In this document: positions 47,278 through 58,440 of the stretch, piece by piece
How positions within the stretch are numbered: the first letter of the stretch is position 1
Layout: each line of letters starts with the position of its first letter
From: Cotesia glomerata
Taxonomy: Eukaryota; Arthropoda; Insecta; Hymenoptera; Braconidae
Length of the DNA: 64,000 nucleotides
Assembly (NCBI RefSeq): GCF_020080835.1
Contig: NC_058164.1
Coordinates: 10,796,142-10,860,141 of the forward strand
Direction: 5' to 3'
Notes under the pieces: generated by a model
Seen by the model: the letters and a program-made list of their open reading frames with translations, nothing else
The model's database searches: none
Told to the model about the DNA's origin: nothing
Made by a program: the position numbers and the translations under genes

Positions 47278-48368
47278 AGGGATGGAAACATAAGCTGAAG
47301 GATCAATTCTCGATTCCGATTCTTTTTTCAGAAATTTCGATTCTCAGATTCGATTAATCAATTTCAAGAATCGATTCTTTTAAATAATCGATTCTGAGTA
47401 AAATTTTTTTTTCAATTAAAATTTCATAAATTTTTTTAATTTTAAAAAATAAAACTAGCATAATAAGGTAAAAGGTACAATAAAATTCAAATTTAAAAAA
47501 TATTATTACATTTTATTAAAAAAGTAACATTTGAAAACAATAAAGTTAGTATTTTACTCAAATAGTTAATTAAATATTATTATGATAACCACGAATTTGT
47601 AAGATAGATTTTAAGATAACCAACATATTCAAATGATTGGGTGATAATGTACTTCTGAGCTGATTTGCAATCAACCCTGAGTGTGAAAATAAGCGTTCAC
47701 ACGGTGTTGATGTTGCAACCACACTTTAGTATTTTATAGCTACAGTCGACAAATGAGGGTAATCAGATTCGAGCGATTTCCAAGTTACAATCAGGTTAGG
47801 ATTAATTTTCCAGTCTACTGTAGATCGATTAATAAACTGCATAAGTTCGATAGGCAGACCGCCTGCTTCATCACTGTCAGCGACTTGAATGTTGTGTTGC
47901 ACAGCGTCGTCTAAAAAATCCCACAGATCATTACTACCTGAAGATGGTTGATGATCTGTAAGATTATTTTCGCAGGTAATCACAAGAGTTTTCGATGACT
48001 TAATTTCTTTTTTCAAAATTTCACCTATACAGACAAGATTTCAATACCATATTAAAATCACATACAAATGAAAATAAAAATTTTCTCAAATATTTGAATT
48101 GAACGAAATCCGATTGAATGCGAACGCACAGAGAGCGCTAAATTTAAAATATTTTCATAATGAAATATAAAATTACTTTGGGCCATTTTTTATTTAATAT
48201 ATTGATGCTATAGTGTTATTACTCCGGCATTAAAATAAATTATAGACTCGATCACTAAGAATCGATTCTAGATCGATTCTGATAACTGGAAATCGAGTCT
48301 AAATAATCGAGTTTTTTGACCACAGAATCGATTCTCGGGTAGAATCGGAATCGATTTTACCATCCCTA
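47278..48368 (-). mobile_element. hAT element, internally deleted
   Basis: TIRs TAGGGATGG at both ends, in hAT style. The flanking 8-mers TTATATTC and ACATATTC match at 6 of 8 positions, consistent with an aged 8 bp duplication. AATCGATT palindromes cluster just inside each end (47320-47400 and 48255-48345), as subterminal binding sites do in hATs. Only the last coding part of the transposase remains. Confidence 0.75.
47570..48030 (-). pseudogene. hAT transposase C-terminal fragment, one nonsense codon
   Basis: The minus-strand frame gives a typical hAT C-terminal dimerisation region: a WDFLDD-like stretch, GGLPIELMQF, NPNLIVTWKS, YPHLSTVAIKY, then an in-frame TAA at 47726-47728. After that the same frame continues with SVVATSTPCERLFSHSG, then LRSTLSP and LNMLVIL, to a final TAA at 47570. 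This is the best-conserved part of hAT transposases. The single stop probably replaces a leucine codon. A plausible splice acceptor (TCTGTATAG) lies just upstream, near 48031. The DDE core and N-terminal BED finger are missing. Confidence 0.8.
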
Positions 48369-48604
48369 ACATATTCAAGCTCAAAAATCTAGTAGTTGTA
48401 CTAGTAGCTCTAGATGCTCTAGAGAATTTCTGTATAAATTTAGACTGGCAGTATATACAGGATATATATCCCAAATAAATCAACCAATTTTGATGCAGTT
48501 TGCAGCATTCAATGCAGTTTCTTGAACACTAAAACCAACAGAATACATCATACTCCAAAAACAATTTGACGCAAAATTTCGAAGTTAAGTAAAAAAAAAC
48601 ACTT

Positions 48605-49200
48605 TATTGGAATTAGATTATACCCAGTGATATCTCCGCGATTTTTTTTTCTAGCACCTGCGCACTTAGCATTATCATATGACTATGAACAGGTTAGATC
48701 TTATTGTCACAGGTCTAAACATAAAAACATACGTCTTGTACACTATTTTTACATACCCTGTAATTTTAATAAATATAACAGCTATAAAACATATTGTTAC
48801 ATAGCACAAAATATAAATGTTCACACACTAATTAATGCACTGATTATATTTATTTAATGTTCAATATACTTATGATAGACTATAATTCATAAATTGTAAA
48901 CAGTATTTCACGCGCAGGCGCTAGAAAGAAAATGGCGCAGATATCACTGAGTATGATCCAAGATTCTACTGAGTATAATTCAAATTCTACAGGATACAAT
49001 CTCGGATTATATCCAGTGGAATTTTACGCGGTATAATCTGAGATTTTACTGGGGGAAATGGAAAATTACAATGAGTATAATCCAGATATCACTGAGTATA
49101 ATCTGGATTATACTAGCTACTATCTAAAATTTCTTTTCACTACAGATGTCACTGAGTATAATCTGGAATGTTATCCAGTGTAATCTTGTTCTTTCCGTAT
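48605..49200. repeat. Degenerate ACTGAGTATAATC minisatellite-like element
   Basis: From about 48950 to 49185 the motif ACTGAGTATAATCTGGAAT recurs in degenerate form roughly eight times, in both orientations. GATTATACCCAGTGATATCT (about 48616) and AGATATCACTGAGTATGATC (48952) form an outer inverted pair, with TCTAGCACCTGCGCA/GCGCAGGCGCTAGA inside. It sits within repeat E copy 5 and ends near TTCTTTCCGTATAG. Confidence 0.55.
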
Positions 49201-49269
49201 AGGACCTCAAATCGTGAAAATTTGATGAAAACTTGATTTTTGAAAATCGTTTTCATAGCGAGAAGTTAA

Positions 49270-51730
49270 AAAAGGAAGTGGTTAATATGATGGATTCTCA
49301 TTAGCAATAGTCATTAAGAACATGTAGGACAGAGAATATTCAAATTTTGGACAAAATACTGAGACGCTTTTTGACCAAGTAATTTTTAAACAAAAAATTA
49401 TTAAACTTGGCCGGAGTATGTTAATAATAGTCCTTCGTAAATTGATTCTTCTATTTTTAAATTTAATCATTGAAAAAAAATAACAAAATGATAAATAAAT
49501 AGGTAGAGTTCGCGCGTAAAACTGCTTTATCTCCGGGCCCATCATATATTCAAGTAAATGAACTTTACTATAAAGAAATTACTCATAAACTTACAACCAA
49601 TATAATCTTTGCGATTGATTTAATTTTTTGGTTAATCTTTACTTTAGTTTAGATTACTTATAAGACAGAATTATTAAAATGCAACTAGGTTTGAATAGAA
49701 AACTAATTATCAACAAAAAATTTCATTTACTATAGTAAATAAACTATAGTTTAATTTTTTTGAACAGTGTTGGAAGTATTGACAGTCAGCCTCATAATCT
49801 TCAGTGCATTTTATGTGTTTCAAATAAACAATCCGATATATTCAATTGGCATTTGTTATCACTAGTCCAAACTGAATTACCGACAACAGACTGTATTACA
49901 TGCTCTTAAGCGATATATAAAAAAATCTCTTTTACTAGAACCAACGTAAAACATTAGGCACATACGGAAACCAATGGTATCTTAATAGCAGTGCTCTCTT
50001 GCTAATGCAAATGTATTTAGTGGCTATTTATTATCTGGGGCAAAAACGAACGCTGTCCGCTTTTTTTCGTCTGCTGTATTAAGTGGTATAGGGGTTACTC
50101 AAATATTAACATAGAAGTACAGTAAAATATTCTCGGAATTAATCAAGTCTTAGTTTCTCTTATAACTTTAACAGTAAGAAAAATATTAAACGAAATTTAA
50201 CCTTGATATTTGTCTTCAAATAAATCTGAAAATTTTAATAAATTCACTTGTCATCTCTGAAGCTGTTAATAGAAAAATTTACTTTCTACTGCCCACAAAA
50301 ACCTATCAGTAAATTATAAATTTGAGCTTCAATCACGTAAATGTATTTTTTAGCTCGACAAGCTAAATAAGGAAATGATATAAAATTTTTCGAAAGTTAT
50401 GTCATGAAGACCAATACAATAGTTACATTTCTAAGAAATTCAATACAAGAAAATCCCAATTATGTGTAGTAAAATATCGTTTGTTTTAAATTAGTAAGTA
50501 ATTATAAATCGCAATGAATACAGTTAATTCAACGTAGTACGTCAGTACATCGCAAGATTGTTAGTGTTGTAGTTTGAAGTTTTATGGAAAATGTATAATT
50601 GAAGGAGAGTTGAAACGAAATCAAAATAAACTGACAGTAGAGTGAAGTATGAACTCCAAATTAACAGTGGATTTGTTATAGTATGGTTGGTGATTCAGTG
50701 TGGGTTTGTGAAATATACATAGGAGGTATTAGTATATACTATATAGTAGCACTACACTTGGCCATATGAACGTGGAAAAGCTCGCGTGAGCAAGAAGAGA
50801 GGTTGAGTTGAACGAGCGTACGTGCCGCAGTGGGATTTGTAAGTTGAGAGAAAACATGATTCGCGATATACAGTGTATAAGTGTGTACGATGAGCCATGT
50901 GTGTCGAGGTTATAAATCGATGGTCTTGTTATATAGTATTGTAGTAGCACAATTCGTAGACACTTTACATTGATAACATTGATAACACGCGATATGAGTT
51001 ATTGTATTCAATTATTTTTTATGTTCGTCATCCTACAAGTATAGTCATTTGGAAAAACATGACTTTTTGTTCAATAACTAAACTTTATTAATAGTTTGTC
51101 GGTTTAAGAGATTATTACATTTTTTTTGAGATTTCCTGAGTTGTTAAAACCAGGAAAACTCGTAAAGTATGTCCTTCTCTATAGGTTCCTATTAATAGTA
51201 GAAAAAGGATCACTGTAGTTGACAAGTTATACCGTATAAGATATACAGTAAGCCGCCATCGACTTAAGCTAACTTTAACTTTTTCGAATAGAGAAGCTAA
51301 CTTCAAGCTATTGAACCACGAATATACCTCATACTTGGTTACTTATAATGCAAAAAATTTTTAGTATTAAGTAGACTAGCTCTATCGAGTTTTTATCATT
51401 TCATTAAACTTTATTGTTAATGCATAATTATTGAGCGATAGTGATTATTAACCAATAGTAACAAATACTAAGCATCAACGTCTTAATCAATATTTTTATT
51501 TAAATTTTAGTTTTATGTTGATTTACTTTTTACCCCTGTCTTACATACATATACTAGTAATAGCTAAGAGAGTTTATTGTTAACGCAAAAAACTACATTA
51601 CAATAAATGATAACTGATTTATAATAAATAGTTATCAATTCATAATAATATATTATTTGAAACTGTAAAATCGTGCTTTAACAATTAAATTTATGATATT
51701 TATTATTCAAATGTTACAATTCAATAATTA
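49270..51730. other. 2.5 kb without recognised genes
   Basis: Contains a fragment of repeat F at about 50330-50450. Other open frames are short and unremarkable (49282-49545 minus, 50729-50950 minus). Less AT-rich patches occur around 50700-50900. Confidence 0.4.
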
Positions 51731-51736
51731 CATACA

Positions 51737-51935
51737 CTGAAAAAAAAGTTTTATGCGAGGTATCTCACGATACTGCTATACTATAGTGATGCGCGTGTTG
51801 CTGTCTAGAGGATAGTGCACGGAAAAAAATAATCGTTAGCATCTACCGATTGGCACTGTGTTGACTAAACCGATATTTTTTCGGTAGACTCAGCCGAAAA
51901 AATCGGTAACCTCTACCGAGAAAAAAAAAATAAGG
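51737..51935. repeat. Cluster of broken MITE ends
   Basis: CACTGAAAAAAAAGTTTT, CACGGAAAAAAATAATCG and the inverted pair TCGGTAGA/TCTACCGA around ATTTTTTCGG lie close together. They look like fragments of TA-type MITEs. Borders are uncertain. Confidence 0.4.
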
Positions 51936-52420
51936 CCATTTGGTATCCGCCAAGATGGAAGGTAGATTTCATATAATCCATGATTTTAATAACAATATTA
52001 TGAATTACTATTATCCCTCAAGTTTACGAGAAAAGTAAATCGGCTGCCCAATTTTAAAACACAGGAATGAAAAGTTATTCCCTAATAAAGTCACCAAACA
52101 CGTGATTTTTTACATTTTTGAAAATTTCAAATGGTTGCCATTTCTAAACTATTTGATGAATTTAGCTCATTTTTGAACTCATTCAAGCTAATTGTAAAAG
52201 TCTGCCAAGTTTCATGAAGATTCATTAAGAATTGTGGGAGTTATCATGTCCATAAGCAGCGCGTTATATTACATAAATATTTATATAAACTTCCAAACCA
52301 ATGTCATTTTTAAGCCTTACTCGACTAAATAATTAATATAGTAACAAAATTCTATGTGAATTTTGATACAAAGACCAATGCAATAGATAGATTTTATGAA
52401 ATCTACCTAAAAACGTTTGG
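51935..52420 (+). repeat. Dispersed repeat F, copy 2
   Basis: AAGGCCATTTGGTATCCGCC resembles 39223-39242. The end ACCAATGCAATAGATAGATT resembles 40551-40570. The middle, with AAGTTTCATGAAGATTCATT, is also related. Confidence 0.45.
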
Positions 52421-52439
52421 CTCAACTATACCCTAAAGT

Positions 52440-53245
52440 CCTTTGAACCAGTTGAAACACAAAACTAACCAGATTCTGAGTAAATTTTATTATTCAGTTT
52501 TTTCTGTGTAAGACTCTAAAATAGTAATTATGATGTAATTTTCACTATTCAGGTCAACAAAGTTCAAGACTTGGATGTCCAAAAACTTATGTTGTGATTT
52601 GTTGTAATCAACTATTTTTTTTTTTTTTTTGAAAAGTAATGATTATCAAGTTATCGAGACATCTTGAAAGTCTACTGAATTATAATCTATCTGTCAATTT
52701 ATAGAAATATTAGAATATTCTATTGATCTACAAGCTACTAATAACAAACTGTTAAATGAATAAATAAGATCAGTCTAGTTGAGAAAAGTCAATTTCTTAA
52801 GTTCTGTTTCTTTCCATTTATTTAAAATTTCATAGACTAGCATTCTTCAGTTACTACGTGACTGCTGAGATTCACGAATTATGAATATAAGAACTTGGGT
52901 TTAATAATTTTTCGATATTTTTAATCACAAAATACATAGTTTGGATACTTTTGAAACAGATTTGAAAAATAATATTGCTGTGAAAAAATCAATTATCGGT
53001 CATTTAATTAAAAATGTGACGGAAACAAACATAAAACAAACAAACTATTCAAAACTCCTCAAAAAATAACATATAAAATTGGCTATCATCAAAAAATGTA
53101 TATGTTGAAAAAACATAAATTTATGTTACGGCCTTTTTGATAGTACTGAAACAGATAGCCCTTGGTCAGGTAAAGTGACCTCCTGGCCAAATGCTCAGTG
53201 TTTTGCATCTCTTAGAACCAAGCTTCTTTTGCTATATTTCACTCT
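52440..53245. other. Spacer without recognised features
   Basis: AT-rich. A T run lies at about 52616-52630. No gene or element border seen. Confidence 0.35.
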
Positions 53246-53250
53246 CTTAA

Positions 53251-53692
53251 CCCGCATGGAGAAATATATATGTCAAAAATATATGTCGCATATATAATAT
53301 ATATGCCGCATATATTTACGCAAAAAAAATATGTCAACATATATTTTTCACATAGATGCTGACATATATGCAGAGATACATGCTTACATATATGTAGACA
53401 TATATGTAAGCATACACTGAAAAAAAAATTTCTAAGTTTGAAAATTTTTTTACTCAAATCAAGAAAGTTAAATTTTTCAAAATTATTTTCTTAATTCAAG
53501 TTAAATTTTTTTCTGTGTATCTCTAGACATTTGTATGCGCACATACATGTGAACATATATGCACGCATATATGTGAACATATATCTACGCATATATGTGA
53601 ACATATATGCGGACATATAATTAGCGCAAAAAAAATATATGTGAAAATATATATTTGCATATATTTTTCGCATATATATTTTTCCATGCGGG
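53251..53692 (-). mobile_element. 442 bp CCCGCATGG element, copy 2
   Basis: Inverted, near-identical copy of 34826-35267, including the nested CACAGAAAAAAATTTAAC piece. The translated portions of the two copies show no differences. Flanks are unrelated (CTCTTAA on the left, AAAGTG on the right), so the copies moved as transposable units and not as part of a larger duplication. Confidence 0.75.
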
Positions 53693-54003
53693 AAAGTGTG
53701 CCACATCCGAATACCTGACCAATGTAGATAAAAGTTTGGTTGAGATAAGGTTGATGCAAAATAAAACGACAAAGATTAGTATTTGAAATTTATTTTATTA
53801 ATTTAGCAGAAACTAATAATTTAATTTAACTAAGAAATTTGATTAAACTATTTTAATGATAAATAACCGGAAAGTATAATTTAGATAAGAAGCCAAAAAT
53901 CCTTTATTTTACACAACGTGGCACTCTATGGCCTTGAAAGAATTTGGCAACTTAAAACTGTGAATCGACACAAGCTATAAAATTACAAATGATCTTAAAA
54001 TTA

Positions 54004-54152
54004 CAGTCGACGCTCTCTGTATTGGACCTCTCTGTATTTGACCACATTCTTCCTCTGTATTTGACGATTTTACACAGCTCTTATGGACAAGGATGAGTCA
54101 AATACAGAGAATGGTCCTGTACGGGTGAGTCAAATACAGAGAGCGTTGACTG
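54004..54152. mobile_element. TA-flanked pogo-like MITE, 149 bp
   Basis: TIRs CAGTCGACGCTCTCTGTAT and its near complement (GAGAGCGTTGACTG), with TA on each side. TGTATTTGAC is repeated in the left part and GTCAAATACAGAGA in the right. Ends beginning CAGT...GCTC with nearby TTTGAC motifs are typical of pogo/Tigger elements. Confidence 0.75.
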
Positions 54153-54626
54153 TAGTCAATTTACTTTCTACCAGAATGAAATTAAATACGAAGCAAAAAT
54201 CAAAAGCTTACGTCGCGATATCGGGACACCACGTCTTTTTTTGCTGGGTAACTCTCCATCAAGTTGATAGCAGGGTTGTAAATAATGCATTAAAAAATAA
54301 TTGAATTAACATTCAAATTAATATTTTTTTTTTATTTTGTAATCCCGAAAATTTTAATTAAAAATAGTTTTTAAATTTCTAATCCCAAATACTGGATTAA
54401 AAAATTAAAAATAAATTTTTAATCCTAAATACTTAATTAAAAATAAAAAAAAAAATTTTAATCCCAAGTACGGAATAAAAAAATTTTTTTAATCTCAAAT
54501 ACTGGATTGAAAATTAATTTTTCGATCTAGAATATTTTTGTTATCAAAGTATTTTTCATTTCTAATTTGGGATAAAGAAGCAACAAAAATTTTTTATTTC
54601 TTACAGAAATCGAATTATTCTTTATT

Positions 54627-55045
54627 TTGTTGCTGTAAGATCGACAGCGGAGTTCTCGGTCCACCTCACTTCACCCCTCCTTTTTCCCCAGCTTCCTGTT
54701 AGCAAAAAAGGGGAGGTGGTGGTGGTGGTAGTCGCATGGTAGTAGTGGTTAGTAGCATGAAATTTAAAATTTGCTATTTCCTATTAATTTGTTGTATTTT
54801 CCACAAATTTGAGTTATATACATCAGAAATAAACTTTCTTTGTTGCTGTAAGATGGACAGCGGAGTTCTTGGTCCATCTCACTATCCCCCTCCCCTGTGC
54901 ATCTGTTAGCATGCCGTGGAAGGTCGTAATTCGTAGAAAGTTTGCCACTTGCTACTTGCTATTAATTTGTTGTATTTATCACAAATTTGAGTTATATACA
55001 TTAGAATAATTTTTTTTTCTTTTTATTACTTTGTTGCCGTAAACA
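54627..55045 (+). repeat. ~212 bp tandem duplication
   Basis: TTGTTGCTGTAAGAT(C/G)GACAG starts a unit at about 54627 and again at about 54839. A third, partial start is at about 55031 (TTGTTGCCGTAA). Units share CTGTTAGCA, ATTAATTTGTTGTATTT and CACAAATTTGAGTTATATAC. Confidence 0.75.
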
Positions 55046-55694
55046 AATACAAATTTAAAATTATTTATATATTTGGGGCATTCCACGCCAAATCGGACGG
55101 TTTCAAAAATTTTAATTTTAGATATTCTCAATTTTTTGGTATTTTTCAGTACCCCCCAAAAGAGGCCTCCTGATAAATTTTGAGATTTTTTTGATCACTG
55201 GTTCAAAAAATATCGAATTTTCAAAAAAACCGCTCTTTTTTTGGTTTTTTGCTCGTAACTTTTTTAATAATGGTCGAAATTCAAAATTTTTTTTTCAAAA
55301 TTTTTGATTTTAAATGCCCTTTTCAGAAAAAAATATAAAAAAAATATTCAAATTATTTTTCATGAAGATTTTTTAATTTTAAGTTTTTAATCGTGTTTTC
55401 CAAATTGTGTGCATCCGTCGATTTTTTTGAAAATTTGCTATTTTTAACTTCTATCTCTCTTTCAACTTTTAAGCCCGGTCCGGTAATGGTGACTACATAA
55501 TAACTATTTTTTTTCGATTTTTGAAAATTAAAAAAAATTTTTTTTTTTCATTTTATTGAATTATATCATTTATTTTTTTTTTTTAATGTATTTTGAAACA
55601 TTTTATAATTTTTTATTACTATAACAAGCGTAGGAAAGTCTTAACTACTGATTAAAAATTAATTTGAAAAAAAAAAAAAAAAATAAGTCTTAAT

Positions 55695-55960
55695 TTATTT
55701 TCGTGATTTCTTGAAAATTTTACATGTGCAATCATGAATAGCACTTGAATAGTCTTTAACCTGCATGGTTCCATTATCCTTTGTAAGAATACTATGCAAT
55801 TTTTGGGTTCCGGTGATTGACTTCGCGTTATTGTATCTCATATCTAGCTTTATTTTTGCTTCTGCGTAATCTGATTCAGGTGAAAACTTTACAGTCATAT
55901 TTGGTAGACTATTAGGTTCAGATGCCCATTTATATAACTCCATAGTTGTTGTTATTTGTT
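55695..55960 (-). pseudogene. Inverted duplicate of the transposase 3' end
   Basis: The minus-strand frame gives the same C-terminal residues as the plus-strand frame at 56050-56781, beginning ELYKWASEPNSL and ending KIFKKSRK, with no amino-acid difference over 82 residues. It has no start or upstream domain of its own. It is the antisense arm of the foldback and not an independent gene. Confidence 0.85.
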
Positions 55961-56001
55961 GAAATATTTTGTGAGCATATAAATAATCTTTAACCGCATG
56001 A

Positions 56002-56781
56002 TTTTATTGCCAATCGCAATCTGCTTTCCTGAAGCAGGCGAAAGAATCATTGCAAGATGGAGAGTTCTTAGCTGTTTGTGATTTTGCAGAGAATTACGCA
56101 TTTATAGTACAAGATGCAGTGCCAGGATTCCACTGGAACAATAATCAAGCGACAATTTTTCCTGTGGTCATTTTCTTCAAGCAGAATGGTGAGCTTAAGC
56201 ATCGAAGTTTGATAATTATTTCTGACAGCATGAATCACGATGTAATTGCTGCCCATGTGTATTTGAAAATTGTTACCGATTTCATCAAAGAATTGAATCC
56301 CCAGGCAACTAAAGTTATTTACTTTTCCGACGGTGCTCCACAACAATTCAAAAATTTTAAAAATTTTGTGAACATTTATTATCACGACGAAGACTTTGGC
56401 TTGAAAGCTGGATGGCATTATTTCGCGACAGCTTACGGTAAAGGACCATGCGACGGTGCTGGGGGAACATTTAAGAGAAAAGCGGCGAAAGTAAGTCTCC
56501 AACGACCGGTTGATAAACAAATAACAACAACTATGGAGTTATATAAATGGGCATCTGAACCTAATAGTCTACCAAATATGACTGTAAAGTTTTCACCTGA
56601 ATCAGATTACGCAGAAGCAAAAATAAAGCTAGATATGAGATACAATAACGCGAAGTCAATAACCGGAACCCAAAAATTGCATAGTATTCTTACAAAGGAT
56701 AATGGAACCATGCAGGTTAAAGACTATTCAAGTGCTATTCATGATTGCACATGTAAAATTTTCAAGAAATCACGAAAATAA
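56002..56781 (+). pseudogene. DDE-type transposase-like C-terminal part, 5'-truncated
   Basis: Open frame from just after a TGA at 55999 to TAA at 56781, with no ATG before well inside the domain. Counting from the TTG at 56050, candidate catalytic acids are D11 (VCDFAENYAF), D94 (YFSDGAPQQFKN) and D135 (KGPCDGAGGTFKR). This D...D...D spacing in an RNase H-like setting fits a cut-and-paste transposase. Motifs GWHYFATAYGKGP and a C-terminal HDCTCK are notable. I recognise the motif set as one found in many uncharacterised metazoan proteins but cannot name the superfamily. The N-terminal half is absent because the loop begins abruptly at the inverted arm. Codons remain intact, which suggests recent loss or recent arrival. 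Confidence 0.7.
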
Positions 56782-57149
56782 ATTAAGACTTATTTTTTTT
56801 TTTTTTTTCAAATTAATTTTTAATCAGTAGTTAAGACTTTCCTACGCTTGTTATAGTAATAAAAAATTATAAAGTGTTTCAAAATACATTAAAAAAAAAA
56901 AAATAAATGATATAATTCAATAAAATGAAAAAAAAAAATTTTTTTTAATTTTCAAAAATCGAAAAAAAATAGTTATTATGTAGTCACCATTACCGGACCG
57001 GGCTTAAAAGTTGAAAGAGAGATAGAAGTTCAAAATAGCAAATTTTCAAAAAAGTCGACAGATGCACACAATTTGGAAAACACGATTAAAAACTTAAAAT
57101 TAAAAAATCTTAATGAAAAATAATTTGAATATTTTTTTTATATTTTTTT

Positions 57150-57370
57150 TGCCCTCCGGGCGGAAAGTGGCAACTTTCGTCCCGCTGCGCTAAACTAAGT
57201 TGCCGCTTTCCGCCTTCGTCGGACAAAAAAATAGTATACACTCCTCGGGAAGTAAATAAGAAAGCCTCAGATCACATGTTTGTTGACCTCGGCTTCGCCT
57301 CGGCCAACAATTACATGTGATCTGAGACATTTCTTACTTTACTTCCCTAGGTGTGTAATATACTATTTTC
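57150..57370. mobile_element. GC-patch MITE G, copy 2
   Basis: Same family as 42540-42845: CCTCCGGGCGGAAAGTGGC, GCCGCTTTCCGCC, and CAGATCACATGTTTG...ACATGTGATCTGAG around CCTCGGCTTCGCCTCGG. It interrupts the right foldback arm. The uninterrupted left arm (about 55314-55335) gives the empty site. Confidence 0.8.
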
Positions 57371-57718
57371 TGAAAAGGGCATTTAAAAACAAAAATTTTG
57401 AAAAAAAAAATTTTGAATTTCGACCATTATTAAAAAAGTTACGAGCAAAAAATCAAAAAAAGAGCGATTTTTTTGAAAATTCGATATTTTTTGAACCAGT
57501 GATCAAAAAAATCTCAAAATTTATCAGGAGGCCTTTTTTGGGGGGTACTGAAAAATACCAAAAAATTGACAATATCTAAAATTAAAATTTTTGAAACCGT
57601 CCGATTTGGCGTGGAATGCCCTATTTATATTATATTATAGGGGAGGGAGGGGGGCAAAATGGGGTACTTAAGGAAATCTTAAGTTATTGGAGACTAAAAG
57701 ACGCTGAATCTTATTTTT

Positions 57719-57894
57719 AACTTCCCGCTAAGAAAATCTAACATTTTAAAAAATCGAGAAGTTATTGGTTTTACCCCGTTTTGCAAAAATCGAGTTTTCA
57801 TCAGATCTCGACGTTTGAAGCTCACAGGAAGCTTCCTGACTATCCCCGCGAGGGTGTCACTATGTCTGTATGTATGTATGTATGTATGTATGTA

Positions 57895-57985
<91 letters not shown>

Positions 57986-58440
57986 CCGTATGCAAACCTT
58001 TCATAACTTTTGAACGGCTAGACCGATTTTATCGCGGTTGGCGCCATTCGAAGGAGCTTGACTAAACTTAGATTTCGAATACAATTTGGAATAATTCGAA
58101 CCAGTAGATTTTGAGAAATCTCAAAAAACTACAAGAAAAAAAAAATATTTTTAAATGTGGTTTTTTTGAAATAACTTTCAAACGGCTTTACCGATCGATC
58201 CTAAAAACTAATCAGCTCTTAATCTTATAAAACCACGTCGATCGCCACCAGCCCGGTGGCACACACCCACACACACACACATACATACAGACATGCGGAT
58301 ATCATTGCGGAAACATTCGGGGAAGCTTCCTAGGACCTCGAAACGTCAACATCCGTTGAAAACTCGATTTTCGAAAAACGAGGTGAAACCAATAACTTCC
58401 CAACTTTTAAAGGTTTTCAATTTTCTTAACGGGAAGTTGA
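57719..58440 (+). repeat. Repeat E, copy 6
   Basis: Starts AACTTCCCGCTAAGAAAATC and ends TTTTCTTAACGGGAAGTTG. It contains TCGAGTTTTCATC, AGGAAGCTTCCTGAC, a TATG then TG tract, and CTTAGATTTCGAATACAATTTGG. A second GAAGCTTCCTAGGACCTCGAAACGTC block lies at 58322-58347, so the element has inverted ends and may be foldback-like. Confidence 0.7.
57862..57984 (+). repeat. (TATG)n-(TG)n microsatellite
   Basis: TATG units to about 57898, followed by about 43 TG units to 57984, inside repeat E copy 6. Open frames through it encode only alternating C and V residues and are not real. Confidence 0.95.

Larger units (their letters stand above)
47215..49268 (-). repeat. Repeat E, copy 5, with two insertions
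   Basis: Left end GAAAACGGTTGACCCTGCAAG and right end TTCATAGCGAGAAGTT match the two ends of repeat E. The copy is interrupted by the hAT element (47278-48368) and by the minisatellite-like block at about 48605-49200. Confidence 0.6.
55076..57621 (+). mobile_element. Foldback element carrying a truncated DDE-type transposase
   Basis: Outer ends GGGCATTCCACGCCAAATCG and its complement. Left arm 55076-55960 is an inverted copy of 56516-57621, apart from a MITE inserted in the right arm at about 57150-57370. The ~555 bp loop holds the middle of a transposase-like frame whose 3' end lies in the right arm. The arms therefore each contain the last ~88 codons plus 3' flank. Flanks TTATTTATATTT and TATTTATATTA share an AT-rich word that may be an 8-10 bp duplication. 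Confidence 0.8.

Noticed and set aside
56068..56520. 150-codon minus-strand frame
   Set aside because: It is a shadow of the transposase frame on the plus strand, which has the recognisable motifs.
57781..58065. Open frames rich in alternating C and V
   Set aside because: They are translations of the TG microsatellite and repeat E, not proteins.
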